Source: JBFXJF01 sp050175155
Lineage (GTDB): Bacteria > Bacillota > Bacilli > Tepidibacillales > Tepidibacillaceae
Direction of reading: 5' to 3'
Assembly: GCA_050175155.1 (NCBI GenBank)
Contig: JBFXJF010000019.1
Coordinates: 1 to 43,922, forward strand
Length of the DNA: 43,922 nucleotides
Shown here piece after piece: positions 41,317 through 43,922 of the stretch (the stretch's first letter is position 1; every line of letters starts with the position of its first letter). The translations under genes and the position numbers were made by a program. A model generated the notes under the pieces. It had not been told where the DNA came from. It was given only the letters and a program-made list of their open reading frames with translations, and searched no databases.

Positions 41317-42060
41317 CTATTTAATAATCCTTATCAAATTACCGTTTTCTTTTTTATCTAATAACATTATTTCATCAGCTGAAACTTTATATTTCCAATA
41401 ACTAATTGCATCTTTCCCATTTACTGTTATATTATAATCTTCAGTCAAAATAACTAAATATTCATCATCTTCTTTTTCTATTGCAACTGTCATTTCTAAA
41501 ATCACCGTTGCTCCTGGTGATGGACCACCTATATTCACTTCTTTAGCTACCGTATCTCCTTCTTTAATAGTTATTGGAAAAATATAATCAGATTGGACCT
41601 CCGCTAAAGAATTATGGTGTTCAACAACCTTTAAAAGTGCATTATCTGCAGCCTCATTATTTTGTATTAACTTCTGAATATAATCGTAATCAATACTTTC
41701 CGAACTATCTCGGTAAAAAAACGGGTCCTTTCGTATGGTGTTACTTGAATTAATAATAAACTTTTTATATATATCACCATTTAGTTTATAGATTGTTATT
41801 TTAAATGAATACCCCATATAACCAAATGAAATTTTTTCTTTTTTAAGAGACACTGAGTTAAGGTTTTTGATAATATGTTCAATATCAATCATGTTAATAA
41901 TTGTAGTTGTTTTCCCTGTATTACCATCAAAAACACCAATTTTAGAAACCTCAGATGGTTGAATGCTTATGATTGAACTTGGTATATTCCACCAAATTAA
42001 ACCACTAATTATTATAATAGAAATAGATAGCATTGTAATAAGCTTCTTTTTATTTCTCAT
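41317..42060 (-). CDS. Membrane-anchored protein of unknown function (DUF5301-like)
   Basis: 247 residues. An N-terminal TM anchor (about 8-26, KKLITMLSISIIIISGLIWW) is followed by an extracytoplasmic beta-rich region. The stretch VSKIGVFDGNTGKTTTI with later IIKNLNSVSLKKEKISF, FKITIYKLNGDIYKKFI and DYIQKLI resembles DUF5301-type domains of Bacillota surface proteins; this is recalled, not searched. The second half (about 140-247) has repeated strand-like patterns (GPSPGATVILEM). Start: the ATG at 42060 is 8 bases after AAGGAG; GTG and ATG codons just upstream are too near the SD. It follows the lipoprotein gene by about 40 bp. Confidence 0.6.
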   Translation of the reverse strand: MRNKKKLITMLSISIIIISGLIWWNIPSSIISIQPSEVSKIGVFDGNTGKTTTIINMIDIEHIIKNLNSVSLKKEKISFGYMGYSFKITIYKLNGDIYKKFIINSSNTIRKDPFFYRDSSESIDYDYIQKLIQNNEAADNALLKVVEHHNSLAEVQSDYIFPITIKEGDTVAKEVNIGGPSPGATVILEMTVAIEKEDDEYLVILTEDYNITVNGKDAISYWKYKVSADEIMLLDKKENGNLIRIIK

Positions 42061-42102
42061 TATCATCACTCCTTAGACTTCCTAAGCCTTATTCCCAGCC
42101 CT

Positions 42103-42690
42103 TTATTTTAATTCCTCACTATATTTTTCAATTAATTCGTTATTATCATCAGTCTCGTATTTCTTCTGTAATATTGGATTCAATTCTACCCATGTTAAAT
42201 CCTTTTTAAATCGGTCAAAATCAAAAGTATACACGTACTCTTTTAAATCCATTCCTAAACCATTTGCAAAATCATTTAGTTGTTTAATTGTTTCTATATT
42301 GCTATATAATTCATCAATATATTTTCTTACTTCAGTATCGGGTATCTTAACCCCATATTTCTCAGCTAATTTAAACCATTTTTCGTCCTCATTCATCATG
42401 TCAGTTGCTTTTTTTAGAATTTCCGAATCAGTTAGTGTCTGATTAAAGGTTTCAGCTCCAGCAACAGCACGTATTACCCACTTTCTTATTTCAATATCGT
42501 CAATATCAAGCTGATTAACTTTATCAATAGCTATCTTTCCTAAACGCTCGTAATCAATATCTTGATTATTAATAACTTTATTGTTTGTTGACTCTGTATT
42601 AACATTTTTATTTGCTTCATCGGTTTGACATCCTATCATAAAACTTAATGACAATATTAAAAAACTAACAAAAAGAAATGTTTTTTTCAT
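42103..42690 (-). CDS. Lipoprotein of unknown function
   Basis: 195 residues. A clear type II signal peptide: basic MKK, hydrophobic core, lipobox FMIGC with lipidated Cys21. The mature part begins with a low-complexity Asn/Thr/Glu linker (about 22-45), then a helical domain (about 50-195). Its pattern (ILKKATDMMNEDEKWFKLAEKYG followed by IPDTEVRKYIDELY and MDLKEY) faintly recalls SurA/PrsA N-terminal chaperone-like segments, but no PPIase domain follows. SD AGAGGTGA precedes the ATG. It is first of a three-gene set with the membrane-anchored protein and the hydrolase. The upstream 180 bp shows no clear promoter. Confidence 0.7.
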   Translation of the reverse strand: MKKTFLFVSFLILSLSFMIGCQTDEANKNVNTESTNNKVINNQDIDYERLGKIAIDKVNQLDIDDIEIRKWVIRAVAGAETFNQTLTDSEILKKATDMMNEDEKWFKLAEKYGVKIPDTEVRKYIDELYSNIETIKQLNDFANGLGMDLKEYVYTFDFDRFKKDLTWVELNPILQKKYETDDNNELIEKYSEELK

Positions 42691-42869
42691 ACTAGTTCAC
42701 CTCTTAAAATGAGTAAATTTTTTACAAAATGTGAATCTAAAAACCCTATTCCATCGATAAATAGTATATTCATTGTGTTTAACTAATAGATGTAGGAGTT
42801 ACGATTTTATACTTTGAGCTTCAATTAGATAGCTGAGTGGGTATATTGCGGTTCTTTTAAAATTTTATA

Positions 42870-43559
42870 TTAAATCTCTATTATTTCCCTACATTTTGGA
42901 TAGTTAATACAACCATAAAATTTATTTCCCTTATTATCTCCTTTTTTAGCCTCTCTCAATATCATTGGAGTTCCACATCTAGGACATATAGGTTTTACAA
43001 AACTTTTATTTATAGATGCTTCACTATTAATAATAATAGAGTTATCTAGTGTATTTGTTACTTCCTTGTTTTCATTAAAATATAATACTTTTAATAAAAC
43101 TTTTTCTAACTCATTTATTGTATAGGCCCTTTTATTTTTAAATCTGATTAATTCTAGTCCTGCAGTTTGAAAAATTTCTTCTACAAATCTATCTCTATCT
43201 ATTCTATCTTTTCTGTTATGACTTATATCATCTAACTCAATACCGCATATTAGCTTCATTGTATGAGGTCTACATAATAAAAAATCTACGTGTTTTCTGC
43301 TTATTTTATTAAGATATATACTATTCAAACTTCTATCCGACTCCGTTACAAAGAAGATATCCTTTAATGAAACCTTCGGACAAATAACTACCTTTTCACC
43401 TGTTACCTGTCCTAATATCTTATAGAAAGATAGTTCGGATAAGGATAGAAAATCATCTCTAACTAAATAGGGAAGTTTATTATTTTCAACCCTATTTTTC
43501 GGTAAAATTCCTAGAATTTGAAGGATATATCCTAAACACCCCGGATTTTGGTTCTGCAT
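42870..43559 (-). CDS. DUF2726 nuclease-like protein with C-terminal zinc ribbon
   Basis: 229 residues. A DUF2726 domain (about 30-160: FLSLSELSFYKIL onward, VDFLLCRPHTMKLICGIELD, then DRFVEEIFQTAGLELIRF) belongs to the PD-(D/E)XK-like nuclease superfamily. The D-FL and E-LD pairs (VDFLL, IELDD) are the likely metal site. A topoisomerase-type zinc ribbon (CPRCGTPMILREAKKG, later CINYPKC) ends the protein and suggests DNA binding. Restriction-related or repair roles are guesses. Start: Met7 of the longest frame (43559) is 8 bases after GGGAG; the earlier ATG (43577) overlaps the SD. No methyltransferase or helicase partner lies next to it in the window. Confidence 0.75.
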   Translation of the reverse strand: MQNQNPGCLGYILQILGILPKNRVENNKLPYLVRDDFLSLSELSFYKILGQVTGEKVVICPKVSLKDIFFVTESDRSLNSIYLNKISRKHVDFLLCRPHTMKLICGIELDDISHNRKDRIDRDRFVEEIFQTAGLELIRFKNKRAYTINELEKVLLKVLYFNENKEVTNTLDNSIIINSEASINKSFVKPICPRCGTPMILREAKKGDNKGNKFYGCINYPKCREIIEI

Positions 43560-43577
43560 ACTGTTCTCTCCCTCCAT

Positions 43578-43922
43578 ATTTTAAACAAATTACATATAAC
43601 ATATATATATTCCTAACACACCTGAACTTACATAAAAAGACAACTCCTAAGAAAAGAGCTTTCTAATGCTAGGGCTTTTTTGACATGGTTAACGAAAGGG
43701 TGTGTCGCTGATTAATCTATCAAACCTCTATGTATTATAGCTTCTAGTGATCGAGGCGTTCTTCTTATGAAATTACTTCTTAGTTACGCCGATGAGGTGA
43801 TGCATTGTTCGTATTATTAGCTTATACCAGTTTAATTAAGGTATAAGTTTTTTGCTATATAATATCCTTATCAAACTAGGTATAAAACGTATGTATTGTT
43901 GGGACTTTGATCCCGTCGCATA
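43578..43922. other. 345-bp right-edge stretch without a recognised gene
   Basis: No ORF of convincing length or family resemblance was found in six frames. A terminator-like hairpin lies at 43821-43853. GGGA/TCCC pair around a 6-base loop near 43900-43913. GGCGT/ACGCC pair (43755-43790 region). The last 80 bases could be the start of a mobile element or gene continuing past the edge, but nothing confirms this. Confidence 0.4.
43821..43853 (+). terminator. Terminator-like hairpin near the right edge
   Basis: CTTATACC (43821-43828) pairs with GGTATAAG (43840-43847), perfect 8 bp with an 11-base loop, followed by TTTTTT on the plus strand. The transcript it would end is not identified; it may be a small RNA starting in the preceding 200 bases. 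Confidence 0.5.

Noticed and set aside
43836..43922. Open minus-strand frame of 28 codons running in from the right edge
   Set aside because: Too short to judge; its translation resembles no family I know and it ends inside the hairpin region.

Overview
The window is AT-rich DNA from a low-GC Gram-positive bacterium (Bacillota). The evidence is strong AGGAGG-type Shine-Dalgarno sites, a GlgC/GlgD two-subunit glycogen operon, a 65-residue cold-shock protein, MgtE, DegV, an MdlB-type ABC exporter and a YkuD L,D-transpeptidase. Clostridial-type polyferredoxin and AmmeMemoRadiSam-B genes are compatible with an anaerobe. I cannot name the genus. Almost every gene is on the minus strand; the exceptions are csp, an EF-G paralogue, the L,D-transpeptidase and an IS fragment at the left edge. 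No tRNA, rRNA, CRISPR or prophage was seen.

Layout. 1-125: 3' end of an IS3-family (IS150-like) insertion sequence, cut by the window edge. 161-1290: a small membrane protein and a SAM methyltransferase. 1392-11718: the glycogen cluster, transcribed glgC-glgD-(terminator)-glgB-glgA-glgP-GH13 amylase. It covers ADP-glucose synthesis, chain elongation, branching, phosphorolysis and hydrolysis. The phosphohexomutase linking glucose-1-P to glucose-6-P lies apart, at 30600. 11901-14054: trpS and a THUMP-type rRNA methyltransferase. 14214-16889: csp, with its own promoter and long leader, then an EF-G-like GTPase. 16941-17082: a structured inverted-repeat element between convergent genes. 17090-21424: ABC exporter, mnmA and a DEAD-box RNA helicase. 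21646-27392: a 1621-residue alpha-2-macroglobulin-like surface protein overlapping by 4 bp a MEMO-family exported protein. 27560-30546: mgtE, hsp20, L,D-transpeptidase and a DUF3892 protein. 30600-34639: phosphohexomutase, DegV/FakB-type lipid-binding protein and a membrane polyferredoxin. 34799-39867: RlmI-type methyltransferase, recQ, another methyltransferase and a DMT transporter. 39890-43559: acetyltransferase, alpha/beta hydrolase, a membrane-anchored protein, a lipoprotein and a DUF2726/zinc-ribbon protein. 43578-43922 has no gene I recognise.

The most interesting signals are: (1) an A2M protein whose thioester Cys is replaced, translationally coupled to a MEMO-like protein; (2) the 142-bp structured palindromic element at 16941-17082; (3) well-formed inverted repeats on or next to recognisable promoters: a FapR-like box at degV, a palindrome flanking the -10 of the polyferredoxin gene, and one at the hsp20 start site; (4) leader RNA structures ahead of glgC, csp and the DEAD-box helicase, and a start-stop codon pair ahead of mgtE.
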